Shown here in pieces: positions 23,676-37,347 of a stretch of DNA of 64,000 nucleotides; the first letter of the stretch is position 1; every line of letters begins with the position of its first letter. Source of the DNA: Lantana camara (taxonomy: Eukaryota; Streptophyta; Magnoliopsida; Lamiales; Verbenaceae). Under the pieces are notes generated by a model, which was given only the letters and a program-made list of their open reading frames with translations, searched no databases and was not told the origin of the DNA. The DNA lies in NCBI GenBank assembly GCA_037501455.1, contig CM074855.1, forward strand, positions 34,257,001 through 34,321,000. Direction: 5' to 3'. The translations under genes were made by a program, and so were the position numbers.

Positions 23676-23687
23676 TGGTATCAGAGC
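23676..23687 (+). other. B primer binding site, initiator tRNA-Met
   Basis: TGGTATCAGAGC lies eight bases after the LTR end. Confidence 0.95.
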
Positions 23688-23862
23688 TCTCGGTTGCAAC
23701 GCCGGAGCTCTAGTGTCGAGTTAGGTTTATCTAGGTCGTACGACTTAGAACAACGTGGTTATATGCATTTATGTGGCTATTTGGTTATTCTATGTTAATA
23801 GTGCACATGAACATGTATTGACCCCCACGCATTCGAATTGAATCTTTTGATTTTGTAGAAAT

Positions 23863-26800
23863 ATGACTCCGGGACGACACCATCGTAGAGATAGGACTCC
23901 GGAACATCGTCACCACCGAGATCACTCTCCGGAACATGAGAATAATCCCCCACCACCACCTCAAATGGATCCTGGTAATTTTATGGAGAGATTAGCGGTT
24001 TATTTGGAACAAAGGGCTCAGGAAAGGAACAATAATGACCCTTTGGCAGGAAACAATGGAGGAATGCCTATCACTGCTATTTTGAGAGAGTTTAAGAACC
24101 AAAACCCACCGGTCTGCGTGGGTGGTAATGACGTGTAGGCGGAGGAATGGTTTGTACAAATCAACCGGGTATGGAATCTCATATCGTGTGGGCCTATGGA
24201 GAAGCTACAATGCACACTTACCATGATTCAGGGCCAAACTTATAGTTGGTGGTCAAGTTTGCAGGGAAGATTAGAGGCTACTGGAGAGGAGATCACATGG
24301 GAGGTATTTGTTCGGGAATTCAAGAACAAATATATTCCCAAAGCTATAAGGAATCGACGGTTGAGGGAATTCATGGATCTTAAACAAGGGAGCATGTCTG
24401 TCACGGAGTATATCAACGAATATGAAAGACTCTCTCGTGATGCCCCGAACATCGCCAATGATGATGAAGCAAAGGCCTCGCAATTCCTTCAGGGCCTTCG
24501 AGAGGATATGAAGGACGCGTTAGAGGCTTCCAACACAAGCACATGGAGAAAAGTGACCGATAAGGCTTTGAGGGCTAAGGATAGAGTGGTCTTGAGGAGG
24601 AAGACTTCACATGCCGGGCAAGGGTTTAGCTCGGGGACTTTCAACAAATTTGGGAAGAGGCAGGCATTCCAAGCTTTTCCACAAGCTAGGCCTCAAAACA
24701 AGCAACCCCGACCCGCGGGGTAAGCCCAACCGTTAGCACTTCCGGCGCCACCTCAAGTGCAGTGCAAGTACTGTAAAGGGAACCATCATATGGAGCACTG
24801 TTTCAGGTTACATAAGAGGTGTTATGGTTGTGGGGCACCGGACCACATGCTGAGCAATTGCCCGAATAAGAAGAAACAAGGTGTAGTCGTGGGAGATAAT
24901 CAAAGACCCGCCATCCAAGATAGGGCTTATGCACTCGGGGGTGAAGAGGAGGAAGCCGCCGATATTGATCCCAATGCCGTGATTGAAGGTACCATTAGCA
25001 TTCATAGCACTACATTGCATGAATTGTTTGATCCCGGGGCCACTCATTCCTTTATTTCCGGGGATATTGCTGCTTCCATGTCCTTGCCTGTTTCTTTATG
25101 TGCACATGATTACGTGGTTACCTCTCCCCTTGGTGGTAGTTTGATTACTTGCAGGGTATTTCGGGGTTGTCCGGTAAGTTTTGAAGATCAGATTTTCCTT
25201 GTTGATTTGATTGAGATGCCGATGCAAAGATATGATGTAATCTTTGGAATGGATTGGTTGTATGATCATGGGGCTCAAATGCATTGTCGAGAGAAGAAAG
25301 TTTCTTTTGGTAAAGTGGTTTTTAAGGGCGAGAAGGTGAAGTCAAGCCCGTTTATTTCCTTTGTTGAGGCGAGCAAACTGATCTGGGACGGTGCAACAGG
25401 TTTTGTGGCCTATCTTTTGAATAGACCTAAGGATCAGGCCAAACTTGAGGAGACGGAGGTCGTGCAAGAGTATACCGATATTTTCCCTGAGATATTAGGT
25501 TCTTTACCGCCTGATAGGGACATCGAGTTTGTAATCGACCTTCTTCCCGGAACAGAGCCTTTTTCGAAGATTCCCTATAGAATGGCTCCTGCTGAGTTAA
25601 AGGCGTAGCTTGATGAACTTTTGGCTTCTGGGTACATTCGTCCGAGCACTTCTCCGTGGGGTGCTCCGGTTCTGTTTGTAAAGAAGAAGGATGGAACGCT
25701 ATGGATTTGCATAGATTACCGTGAACTGAATCGGATGACCGTGAAGAATAAGTACCCGTTGCCTCACATTGAGAAGTTGTTCGATATTCTACAAGGTTCT
25801 AAAGTTTATTCTAAGTTGGATTTCAGACAGGGTTACTATCAGCTGCGAATTAGGGAGGAGGATATTCCGAAGACTGGGTTTAATACAAGATATGGGCATT
25901 TTGAATTCGCTGTTATGTCGTTTGGATTAACTAATGCCCCAGCTGCGTTTATGGATTTGATGCACCGAGTGTTCAGGCCTTTTCTTGACAAGTTCGTGGT
26001 AATATTTATAGACGACATACTGGTGTACTCTAAGTCGGCTGAGGAACATGCGCAGCACCTTCGGATTGTTTTGGAAACTTTGAGGGAACACAAGTTATTT
26101 GCAAAGTTCGGTAAGTGTGAATTTTGGATTGACAGGGTTATGTTTCTTGGCCATATTATTTCGGGTAACGGAATTGAAGTGGATCCTTCTAAGGTTGAGT
26201 GTGTACTTCGATGGGGAAGGCCGAGAAATGTTTCAGAAATCAGAAGTTTTCTTGGATTGGCAGGTTACTACCGAAGGTTTGTTAAGGATTTTTCTAAGAT
26301 TGCTGCTCCGATGACTCGTCTAACTAAGAAAGAAGTGAAATTTGATTAAGATGATAAGTGTGAGGTGAATTTTCAGACTCTGAAGGTGAAGTTAACTTCT
26401 GGACCGATTCTTACCCTACCCGAAGGTACCAAAGGTTATGCAGTTTTTACGGATGCTTCCAAAGAAGGTCTCGGAGGTGTTTTAATGCAAAATGGTAGAG
26501 TAGTAGCATATGCTTCAAGGAAGTTGAAGGAGCATGAGAAGAATTACCCTACCCGTGACCTTGAATTGGCTGCCGTTGTGTTTGCTTTGAAGAAGTGGCG
26601 ACACCATCTTTACGGTGTAACTTTCAAAGTGTTTACGGATCACCAAAGCCTCAAGTATCTTTTCTCTCAGAAGGATTTAAATGTAAGATAGAGGCGTTGG
26701 ATGGAATTGCTAGAGGATTATGATTGCACCATTCAGTACCATCAGGGTAAAGCAAATGTGGTAGCCGGTGCCTTGAGTAGAAAGGTGAGTGTGGCTAGTT

Positions 26801-28335
26801 TGGAAGCAGGTTCTTCAAGTTCGGGTTCAAAGATCTTGGTTTCAGGGAGACTTGGTTGACTAATCTTACGGTAATACCAGATTTAAGATAACAGTTGTTA
26901 GAAGCTCAAGCCTCGGATGTAGAGATTAAGAAGTTACCAACTCGTTCAAGAGATGACCCGAATTCTATGTTTGGATTCGATGACTTCGGTTTGTTAAGGT
27001 ATGAAGCGAGAATATGTGTCCCAGAAGAGCTCAAGAGGATTATACTTGTGGAGGCACATTGCTCGAGGTACTCGATTCATCCGGGACGTACTAAGATGTA
27101 TCGGGACCTGAGAGAGAAATTCTGGTGGAATGGCATGAAGTGGGACGTCGCGAACTTCGTGAAGCGATGTCTAACGTATCAAAGAGTGAAGGCAGAACAC
27201 CAGAAACCCGGAGGAACTCTCCAACCACTTCCTATTCCCCGAGTGGAAGTGGGAGCAAGTGACTATGGACTTCGTGTCCGGCTTGCCTAGAGTTAGAGGA
27301 GGGTTTGATGGAATATGGGTAACTGTCGATATATTGACTAAGTCAGCCCATTTCCTCAAGATTAGAATGTCCGAGAAGGTACCAAAACTAGCCGAGTTGT
27401 ATGTTCGAGAGATTGTAGTGTTACATGGGGTTCCGGCTAGTATTGTTTCGGACAGAGATCCACGGTTTACTTAGATTTTCTGGTAGAATCTTCAGAAGTG
27501 TTTAGGAACCAGGATCAAGTTTAGCACCTCTTCGCATCCTCAGACAGACTGTCAATCTGAAAGGTTGATTCAATACTTGGAAGATATGCCTAGAGCGTGT
27601 GCTTTGGATTTTAATGATAAGTGGGATGAGCACCTGGCTTTGGTTGATAACAACAGTTATCAAGGTTCGATTAAGATGGCTCCTTACGAGGCACTTTATG
27701 GAAAGAAGTGTAGGTCTCCTTTATTTTGGGATATTGAGGATTGGAGATAGACTGAAGAGGATAAACTCGAGAGAGCCGAGCCTTAGGAGAATATTGCAGC
27801 TACTATTGAGAAGGTTCATATGATTCGACAGAGAATGAAGGCAGCCGAGGCTCGTCAGAAGAGCTACGCCGATAAGAGAAGAAGACCCTTAGAATTTAAG
27901 GTCGGAAATAGAGTTTTTCTGAAAGCATCTCCTGGAAAGGGCTTCACTCGAATAGGTAAAGGTGGAAAGCTTAATCCACGCTACCTTGGGCCGTTTGAGA
28001 TCTTAGAAAGAATTAGAGCCACGATGTACAGATTGGATTTACCACCAAGTTTAACTGGGATACACAACGTGTTTCACGTTTTACAGCTTAGTAAGTATTA
28101 TCCCGACGAGGCAACTATCCCTCCCGTTGAAGAAGTTCACTTAGAGCCGGACTTGACAATAGAAAAGAATCTCGTTGCCATTCAAGACCATAAATTACAA
28201 GAATTAAGGAATAAGCAAATTCCGTTGGTCAGGTTGCTTTGGAGAGATCAAAAGTCCGAGGAGCCGACTTGGGAAACCGAGGAAAAGATGAGAAGGTTAT
28301 ACCCGGGTTTGTTTGAGGAGTCGGAACGGACTTGA
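23863..28335 (+). pseudogene. gag-pol: B gag-pol polyprotein, heavily disrupted
   Basis: The ATG at 23863 begins an Arg/His-rich gag (MTPGRHHRRDRTPEHRHH). The core (GQTYSWWSSLQ, FKNKYIPK) leads to zinc knuckles (a one-residue-short CKYCKGNHHMEHC and CYGCGAPDHMLSNC). Protease has DPGATHSF and FGMDWL, RT has FIDDILVYS and RNase H has TDASKEG. Integrase has H, H and CLTY (second Cys lost), and the chromodomain-like tail is IPLVRLLWRDQKSEEPTWETEEK. Stops: 24136, 24721, 25606, 26347, 26689, 26889, 27472, 27484, 27748 and 27784 (first bases). Frameshifts lie near 26840 and 27240. Many stops replace CAG/CAA or TGG seen in E, the pattern left by deamination of methylated C. Confidence 0.95.
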
Positions 28336-28346
28336 GGACAAGTCCT

Positions 28347-28363
28347 TTTTAAGGGGGGAAGAT
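28347..28363 (+). other. B polypurine tract
   Basis: TTTTAAGGGGGGAAGAT sits directly before the 3' LTR. Confidence 0.88.
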
Positions 28364-29198
28364 TGTGATACCCCGATTGTTCAACTGTACAGGTATGATA
28401 TACGTGCGCGATTTAAATTCATTAATTATGTAATATATGATTTGTAACACCCGAACGCATGGTGCCACATCCCCCGCACCGAGACCCGACCCGCATATGA
28501 AATGGATAATCCACACACGAGCTAAATCACGGCGAACGGGGACACACACACACACTCTCTCGGCTAGGCGGGACTAACCCTTGAACCAAAAATCAGAGTA
28601 ACACCAATAAAGCGGAAGAAAGAATAATCATATATCTAAGTACCATGAGCTTTCAAGCTCCAAAAACAATAGAATTCATATACCTACTCCAACCAACTAT
28701 TTCAAGTTCTGACAACATAACGCCCCATAACCATATTCATATACAAAAAGGGAATCATGAGTGCGAGTGTAACAAAATAAGAGTGCTAAACACTAATGCA
28801 AGACCTAGACGACTTGTATTCCCGCCTAGCACTCCTTATCCAGCACAAAAGTCACTGAAAACAAAACGGGTTCAGTCCAAAAGGGACTGGTGGGTATAAA
28901 ACAGGCATAGTATGTAAATATCGCAGAATTTAAACATATACATGCAAGTTATAAACCCATAAGAAGTTTTTAGAAGATTTCCCAAGTGGGTGAGATAAAG
29001 AAAGACATCTACGGGTTTACAACGATCATATTCATTCATAATTAGTCATAGGGTTTCAAGCTCGGTGAGTGAGCGTACATAAACTCCAACCAACACCTTG
29101 TGTATTCATATTCATAGTTTCATTGGTTATCATACATATCATATTTGTGCACAATCATTCGATTCATAATCATACATATACACCTTTTCCCTCCAAGT

Positions 29199-29227
29199 GG
29201 TGGACGGGTTTGCAGGACCCGACCACC
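29199..29227 (-). other. Conserved hairpin in LTR H
   Basis: On the minus strand GGTGG.CGGGT pairs with ACCCG.CCACC around loop CCTGCAA, with opposed T residues in the stem. Confidence 0.6.
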
Positions 29228-29661
29228 GGTCCATACATAGGCCAGAGGGGGTACATGAATCCCCCAAAGGCACTCAGCTCCCATTCCTCGCTAATCTCCT
29301 AGCGAGGTCCGGTATCACTGTAGTTGGTTGGAACTAACACATGGGATCACCGTTCGCCCTTACCTCCCCGGATAGCCACATGTATTAAGTTCCAGGGCCC
29401 TTGAATTCATAACAATCATATCAATCATATCTCGCCAAAACATAGGGTAGGATTCATAAAAGAAGGGTTATACGTTCGCAATCATTTACTCGAGAAAAGA
29501 CTCAATATATATAAATATATCATATTACTTTGGCTTAAAACCTTTCACATAGGGAGGTATATCGGGTCGTTTTATCTAAATAGAAGAGAAACCCACCTGA
29601 AACCGACAAAAGAAGACACGAAAGCCTCACTGAGCGGCCTCGTCTCCAACAGGATCAAAAT

Positions 29662-29962
29662 CTGTGCAAGGAAGGTGAGGTGAGACTCAATATGACCAAA
29701 TAAGACGCTCGGCAATGCAATGATCATGATATGAATATGTGAAAGACAAGATTATGTTCATGTGCACTATTAAGGAATTAAATCATATAATCATGTCATT
29801 CACTCATTCGTTCATTTCATTCGAACTCATAATTCCACAATTTCAAACAAACTTATTCAAGAACTTCATATAGAATTGAGGCACAAGTTAAATCACATTT
29901 AAAATTAGAAATAAACAATTACATATATCCAATTAAACCAAATAACAATTAATACATAACCA

Positions 29963-30006
<44 letters not shown>

Positions 30007-30625
30007 CACATGCACGTACATTAGCATGCAACCACAAAAAGCAAGAAAGCAGAAGGTGACACGCCCGTGTCACCAATACAAGGCAACCCTTGACACCCCC
30101 ATGTCAGGGTACAGCGGACTATACGCATGAAAATAGAAGGTGACACGCCCGTGTCACCATTACAGAGCAATCCGTGACACCCATGTCACGGTACAGAAAA
30201 ACCAGACCAACATGCACCCCCGTGTCACGTTGAACAAGGCAAAGTTGACACGCCCGTGTCAACTGTACGCAACAGAAAAAAAACAGAGCACCAGCAGAGC
30301 AAGAACGAAACAAAAACAACAACCAAAAAATTATCCAAAATCAAGTTCAACCGCATAGATTTCATGCTAGAACCACTAGCTTACATATAAATCATTAACA
30401 ATTCATAAAATACATATTTCCACCTTAGATCATCAAAGAATTCATCAATACAAACCCATTTCATCAATCATGCTCCAAGTCCATGAATCTCAAGATATAA
30501 GCATAAATCTTAAGCTTACAATTCACAAACATATTTCCAACAACAAATACACACATAAACCAACATATAGCAAAGCCCTCTTCATGCCAAAAATATCAAG
30601 AAAATCATCCATGCTCCAAAATTAC
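29662..30625 (-). other. Intron-like segment in LTR H
   Basis: The minus-strand donor ATTGAG|GTAATT is at 30625 and the acceptor CTTGCACAG ends at 29662, a span of 964 bp. Confidence 0.5.
30055..30263. repeat. Palindrome array, family H: TGACACGCCCGTGTCA type
   Basis: Six units lie at 30055-30074, 30089-30109, 30139-30158, 30173-30191, 30212-30229 and 30244-30263. The core is CGCCCG or a decayed form. On the minus strand the array starts 362 nt after the putative donor. Confidence 0.93.
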
Positions 30626-32046
30626 CTCAATGAAAGAAATCGAAGCTAAGATTAAGAGATGATGTTGATGATGCTCCAATAATCACAACTCCCACAAATA
30701 TGATGCTTGAATGATGAAATCTTCCTCTACCAGATGAGGGTTTGGCTCGGTTGAAAGGAGGAAGAAAGAACAATGTGTATGTAATGTGTTTGTATGAGAA
30801 TGAGAGGCATGTACGTGATTTGCAGCTATGAAGGAGAAAGAAGTGGCCAATTTGCTATTAAGTCCTCCTATTATCTAAGTCATGCAATAAGGTTCAATTC
30901 CATAACAAGTGAGCAATTAAGTCCAATGTAACTAAGTCCTCAAAGTTCAGGAAATGATCAAATAAGATCACAAAGAAATTAAGTCATGCTCGGGAAATTA
31001 ATTCACATTGCAATCAAGTTCGATTTATGCAAGAGATATCAATTGATATGAATTTCACAAAAATACTAAATATGAAATAACTTAGAATATAATAGTTAAC
31101 ATAATTAACATATATACATATTTATATAATCATGTAAGATATTAATAACATTTAAATAAAGTAATTAACATTTAATATAATTAAACAATAAAATTAAATA
31201 TGTAAATCACGTATGAATAATTATTTCGCGCAATTTGGTAAACACTTACGTCATACCTGTACGGCCGAATTATCGGGGCGTCACATGATTTAACTGTCAT
31301 TTATTTCTTATAATTTTCTTACTTATCTTATTTGAATCTATTTGAACTTATGTGAATTTTGATTATATTGGAATTTATGATAATTGTGGATTTGAACCCA
31401 ACACCTTTTGAACCAGACCAATTAAACCAAGAAACCTTAACCGAACCCCCTTGAACAGAACCGGTCCAAGGCTTAAAGCCTTGAACCCTTTCTTTTCCCT
31501 CATTACATTATTTCATCAAGAGAAAGAAGAAAGAGAAGCTCTCAACTTTGTCCCAAGCTTTGATCACTTTGAATCACTATATCTACTCCATTTCTTAACC
31601 AATTTTCGATTCGAAGTAAGTGCCGAACTCCCCACGACATCCTCCATCTTTCTACCGATTGTTTTCTCTTGAGAATGTGATTTTGTTTGAGTTGTGGATA
31701 TATGTGAATAGTAAGGGTTTTGGCCAATTTTGAAGAATTTGAATTCTTGGTTGGATTTATTTGTTGTATGACTTCATTTATGTGTTCTATATGTCAAGAG
31801 TGTTGCATTTAATTCATGGTTTTGGTTGGGATTGAATTTATTATTTGGTGACATAAATGTGCTTGAATGTGCTTATGTGGGTTTGAGTTTTTGAGACTTT
31901 GTTGCATGATTCATGGTTATATATGCATACATTATTGTATTTAGCATGTTAATTGTTGAGCTTGTTGCATTTGTTGGACAAATTTTGGTGTTTTGGAGGA
32001 TTGGTTCGAATCCCTGTTTCTCGCCAGTTTTCTGCTCCAGACGTGA

Positions 32047-32245
32047 TCCAAACAGGCGTTTGGTGCCTTAGTGCATTTTGCAAACGCCGGTTTGGGTTGT
32101 AAAATTTTCGGGCAGTAGCTTTCTAAACGGGCGTTTGGTCCCCCTTTGTATTTTGCAAACGCCCGTTTGGAAAGCCAAATTTGTCACAGACGGTTCGTAA
32201 ACACCCGTTTGATATTTGAACTAAAATGGGAAACGGTCGTTTACT
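32047..32245. repeat. Palindrome array, family B (3' LTR)
   Basis: The same six units as in the B 5' LTR occur here. The first one, decayed at 21891, still reads AAACAGGCGTTTGG. Confidence 0.92.
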
Positions 32246-33827
32246 GGCCCACTGTCCGTTTTTGAATTTTTTGACTTTTTCGGTTCAATTCCTATGCTTC
32301 CGAAACGCCTTTATGTATCTTCTATGCATGCTTATTGGTAACTTTTGCGCTCGATATCTGTTGTATGATTTGTTACGCATGAGCTTGGATTTTCATGCCT
32401 TTATTTGACCTAATATGATTCATTTGAATTATTTGTGGCTTGATTTGAAATGAATTTTCTAATATATGAATCGATATGATTTGAGTGGCATGTTTATGCA
32501 TCACATTTGCATCCATTGCATTCATAATCATTGCCGGGCGTCTATTTGGTTCATATATGAGTCTAAATCTCGGGTTACGTTCTTTTGTTTCAGAGCCTCT
32601 TCAGGATATTCACGAGCCCGAGGTTTAGGTGTCTGTTGCTCGTTTGACCCAGTTCCGCTCCTTTTTGCTTCAAGGTGAGGGTTAGGAGTTTTGTTTAGTT
32701 ATGAATTCTATGGCCTAATGTGAAGTTTTCTTGCCCTGCATGCGACTCTATTATTTATTATATAGTTAAATACAAGTGTTTATGATATGATTATGAATTT
32801 ATGAATTTCCCTTATGAGTTTTCGAAATCAGTATAAATATGAGCATAGGTAAGCTCTTGATTTTGAATCTCTTGGTACGTTTCATTTGATTCTAGCGAGT
32901 TGCGCCCTGAAAGATGGCATTATGGTTTGATTCCGAATTCTTGGGCCCCGGAGATGTGGGTAAGGGAGACCCGGTGGTGATAACCTCCTTTGAATTTTCG
33001 ACGCGGGACTCTAAGAGAGATGGAGAAGGCGTGGTTCTTTGAGCCCTCGGTAATTAACCGGGGAAGGCATATCGTTGGTTAGCTACCCCATATGTGTTTG
33101 TATCAATATAGGTGGAGAGGGTTTGACTCCTGAACACCAAGGACATGTGGTTGGATTTGAATTTAGGAATTCTTTGAGTTTTATTTGATTCCAGGAGTTA
33201 AGGGAGGTCCGTTCTCGCCGGACGTTTGTTTACTTTTGTATTGGTGGTTATGAATCGAGTTGGGATTTCATTTATGAATTAATATGTATCTATTGAGAAA
33301 TGGTTTGGTTTGCAAAACCCTAGCTCGATTCATGATCGACCCCATTTGATTATATGCTCTGCTCTATATGTATTTATGGTGTGGGTGTGCGTTTAGCCCC
33401 CCTCACTCGGTCGAGTTTTGACTGACCCCTTCCTTTTCCCACCTTAGTGCAGGTTAGCTCGAGCTAGGCGGGGAAGTGCGTCGTCTTGTCGTACTAGCTT
33501 GTTTAGGTCGAGTTGTATCATATTTACTTTTCCTTTGGAGATACTTGTACTCGCACTTTTGTACTTGGATACCTTGTTACTTGTATTATTTTTAGCCCGC
33601 TGTGGCATTGTATATTTATTTGCTTATGTGTTGATCTTGGTTTTTGCTTCCACCTTTCCATTTTCTCGTTCTGCATGCTCTGTTCGGTTTTAGCCCCGCT
33701 TAGCTTAGTGTGTGAGTGTAGGTTCCCGTTCGCTTAGGCTTGGGTCTATGTATGGACTTCTATTTCATATGTGAATCCGAGTTTAGGTGCGGGGGATGTG
33801 GATGACCCACGCTCGGGCGTCACAGGG

Positions 33828-33839
33828 TCTCTGATACCA
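33828..33839 (-). other. C primer binding site, split by B
   Basis: The plus strand reads tctctgatacca, the reverse of TGGTATCAGAGC with one change in the B target duplication. It lies seven bases from the C 5' LTR. Confidence 0.85.
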
Positions 33840-35923
33840 CTTTAGATGTAGCACCCCGCACGATGGGATACCACATCCCCTCACCTACATCCAACCCACA
33901 TGCAAGGTGGGAGACCCACAAATGAACCAAACATAGGTGAGCGGGAGACACACCAACACACCTAAGTTAGGCGGGACGTAGGCCCAGAATTTAAAATGCA
34001 GAGTGTGCGAATGCGGAAGCTTAAACATATCAAACCATAAAATTTTCTAACATACAAATAACGGGTTCAACTAGCAAAAATCCCTAGTCCCGAATATCAA
34101 ACGTAAACAAAATCATAGATCACAATTCAAACGGGTTCATACTATCCCTAGAAGCCTGTCCCGAATAATCACATAAGTTAAACAATAGATTCATATGCAT
34201 ATACACGCTCATGTTATACAAACTTAATCAAATTCGAATATGAATACAAAAGACCAAACTTGTACAAAAGACTGGACTCCAAAACGGAATTCAAGACCGA
34301 CTCACGCCACCTAGCTCGAACTCCAAAGCAAACCTGCAAAGCTAAAAACATGGGGAGAGAGGAGGGTCAGTCCAAAGACTGAGTGAGGGGCTACACATGC
34401 ACACCTACATATAAATAGAGCACAACACGTTTAAAAGTGAATGTTCGTTAATCCAGGATTAGTTTTTGCACGTCAAAACATTTGCTCGTGATAATAATAT
34501 ATATAGGATGACTTAACAAACAAAACAAAACTGAACTTAAGTTACATAGTCATAAGGTAAGTCGATAAAAGAGCAAACTTAACAGACATATCAAAACATA
34601 TGTTATTAGGTTAAAAGTATACTAAATTTTATCTTAATTTAAGAGTCTACCCCCGTTTCATGAACTTATGACAGACAAACAGAAAACTCGGTGGGTACGA
34701 GTGCAAATCTAACCAACTCCTTCATATCAAACTCATAGGTGTGAGCAAACGAAATCAAAACAAGTGTACCTTCTCTACTCCAGGTGATGGAAGGGTTATA
34801 CATACCCTAACTATCCAGACATACATGTGTGGGTCATGAGTTTCGTGACACTCACGCCTGAGGATTCCATTCCCCAACCAATCTCCTGGTGGGGGTCCGG
34901 GTTGATCCTTAAAGTGGAGACCGTACTCGGGAGTAACCCGACGGCCCAACACCGTCCTGGTGCTCCTTCGTACGAATCTCCAGGGCCCAGCAAAGTGCAA
35001 AGAGCAAAAGGCAAATGTAACGCCCCGACTTTTCAGTCGTACAGGTATGACGTATGTGTTTACCAATTTGCACGAATTAATTGTTTATAAGTGTTTTATG
35101 TATTGAATTTTATTATAAATTGTTATTATTTTATTTTCTTTTATTTTATGTTAGTTTTGTTAAAGTAGTATAGTTAATTTTATAATTAAATGTTAAATGT
35201 TAATTAATTATAGCTTTAATTATGTTATTATTAATTTCCACATTAAACGTTGACCTTCACATTTAATTTAAAACGGAATTTAATTTTTATTATTTAATTT
35301 GGGATGTTATGAATTGTGAATGCTTTGCGCTTGAGTGTTTTAATCGCGCTTCGTTCTTATATGATTTGATTTCGAAAATTCGTGAAATTTTAGTATGTTG
35401 TAGATTTATGTGTTATGAACATGACCATATGCTCGTTTCATGTTTTCGATCTCGTTTGGCGTGGTAACGAAATTATTTTTAGTTGTGGAACCAAATCGGG
35501 GGCTAACGGGCAATTAGCTCACCCTTGGTTCCGTATGTGATATCTTGAGCTCGGGAACTCGGATTCGGGTTCTGTCACCTCTGCTGAACTCGTATCGAAG
35601 ATTTGGGTTCAATGGAACAAGCCTCATATTTTTCTATGCCAATTTGAACCCTCGAAACTCAACCGAAAATGAATCGGTCGTAAAACTGCCACACTTAGCC
35701 ATTTTAACCATAACTCTCTCAATACTTAACCAAATTAACCAAGGTTTGGCCTCAATTGACTCTAGTTAAACCCTCTACCTGATTCTCCCAATCTCATTTC
35801 GTCCAAGGCAAGGGAAAGAGAGGAAATAGCTGCAAACTTGGAGATCAAATTACTATTCCCATCACTATTCATTTTGTGAGATTTTGAGCTCCAATCTCAA
35901 CCAAACTCAACCAAATTCAAGGG

Positions 35924-37347
35924 GTAAGTTTATGATTGTTTTCTCCACTCAGATTTAGTCATTTTGATCCAAGAATCTCTGAGTTTGAACCATGATTGAT
36001 TGAGATATGATTATGTGAATGAATAGTTAGGTTTAATTTTCATTCCTTGAATCCATGACTTTATTTTCGAATTCTTTGAGAATTAGTGCATGATATATGA
36101 CCATCCTAGCTTCCTTTACTTGCTCTTGGACTGGAATTTGATTTATATGAAGTGTATGTGGAACCACCATGATTGAAATGTGAGTTTGAAGCTTTTGAGA
36201 ATAAATTTGCTTCCATGCATGCTGCTGTGTGTTGCTGCTGTTGCGTGCTTGTGTGCTGCGTGTTGCCTTATTTATTTTCTTACCTTTGATTGTTGGTTGT
36301 TGCTGTTTTGTTACTTGAAGAGGTCCTCTGCTGTTGCTGCATGAGAAAGGAGAAAGAACAGGACAATAGTTGTTGTTGTTCGTCGCGCTGTTGTGATCTC
36401 CCCGCCTGTGTTGGTTATGTCCCCGGGCGGGGACACTTTAGGCAGTAGCTACTGCCTTCCCCATGCCCGGCCGGGGACTCTTGCTTCCTTTTCTTTCCCT
36501 GGGCAGGGGCCTGCGTGGATTTTATTTTGTGTGTTGTGTATGATATTGTGTGCATGAGTTTATGTGATGCATGATATATATATCTATATTATATGTGTAC
36601 ATGCAAGTATATATATATTTATATGTGTGCATATGAATCATGTATATATTCTATATACTCATGCATGTGCGTACTAAATATATTACGTATTTATATATAT
36701 AGATATGTTACGTGTGTTATATTTTATTTTTTTTTTGTATGCATGTGAAATGAGTATGTATTATATGTTAGTGCATGTATGTATATATATTATATATAAA
36801 TATATTATATGTTATATATATTCTTAATTAATGCATGCACGTTTGATATGTATGTTTATTATATTATATATATATATATAAATATGTATGGTATTGTTTA
36901 ATTTAATTGAAAATTTAATGTGTTGTTATTTAATATGTGGAATCCTAATAATAATTTGAAATGAAATTATGAGACTAGAATGGTATGATATGTATTGAAT
37001 TAATATGAAATCTAAGTGCTATTATTTAAGGATTTGAGTGGTATTATATTATTTCATGAAGTGTGACCTTTAAATTGTGGAGTTTTATGCTATGAACTAT
37101 GAAATGAATGAATGTGAAAACTTTATAGATTGAATAATGAACGAATGATAATGAAAGATATGAAATGTTTGGGCTTGAAACCTTTATGCTATGAACGTAC
37201 TTGAATGAATTACTTGAATTATGTGGCTTCATGACATCATTTTACTTTTTAAACATCTCATACCATATGTATTACGTTGTCGTGCGTCATATGTGGTTCA
37301 TTTAGAGTCCTGAGTCTCACGAATGCGCGGTATTGTCTTTTGTACAG
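35924..37347 (+). other. Intron-like segment in LTR I
   Basis: The donor CAAGGG|GTAAGT and acceptor GTCTTTTGTACAG bound 1424 bp; both match plant splice consensus. Confidence 0.5.
36397..36511. repeat. Palindrome array, family I: GTCCCCGGGCGGGGAC type
   Basis: Four units lie at 36397-36414 (decayed), 36419-36434, 36457-36478 and 36496-36511 (decayed). Cores are CGGGCG or CGGCCG. The array starts 473 nt after the putative donor. Confidence 0.88.

Larger units (their letters stand above)
28443..31285 (-). mobile_element. Solo LTR H (2843 bp) in B's 3' LTR
   Basis: On the minus strand it starts TGTGACGCCCCGATAATTC at 31285 and ends with TGTTACA at 28443. It is flanked by the perfect duplication tgatt (28438-28442 and 31286-31290). 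There is no internal region, primer site or second LTR, so it is the product of LTR-LTR recombination. It is homologous, in inverted orientation, to solo LTR I. A (TA)n tract lies at about 29967-30004. Confidence 0.95.
21049..33824 (+). mobile_element. Element B: Ty3/gypsy chromovirus-like retrotransposon, complete but decayed
   Basis: The LTRs are 21049-23667 and 28364-33824 (the latter interrupted by solo LTR H). The target duplication is ggggc (21044-21048) against gggtc (33825-33829). The insertion fell inside C's primer binding site. Gag-pol carries at least ten stops and two frameshifts. Confidence 0.95.
28364..33824 (+). repeat. B 3' LTR, interrupted by solo LTR H
   Basis: It starts TGTGATACCCCGATTG, breaks at 28442 and resumes at 31286 after H and its duplicated tgatt. 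It ends GGGCGTCACA at 33824. Without H it is about 2.6 kb, like the 5' LTR. Its intron-like segment is 31616-32593. Confidence 0.94.

Noticed and set aside
30055..30263. CRISPR-like repeat and spacer pattern
   Set aside because: The units are degenerate palindromes with irregular spacing inside a plant LTR; there are no cas genes and the host is a eukaryote.
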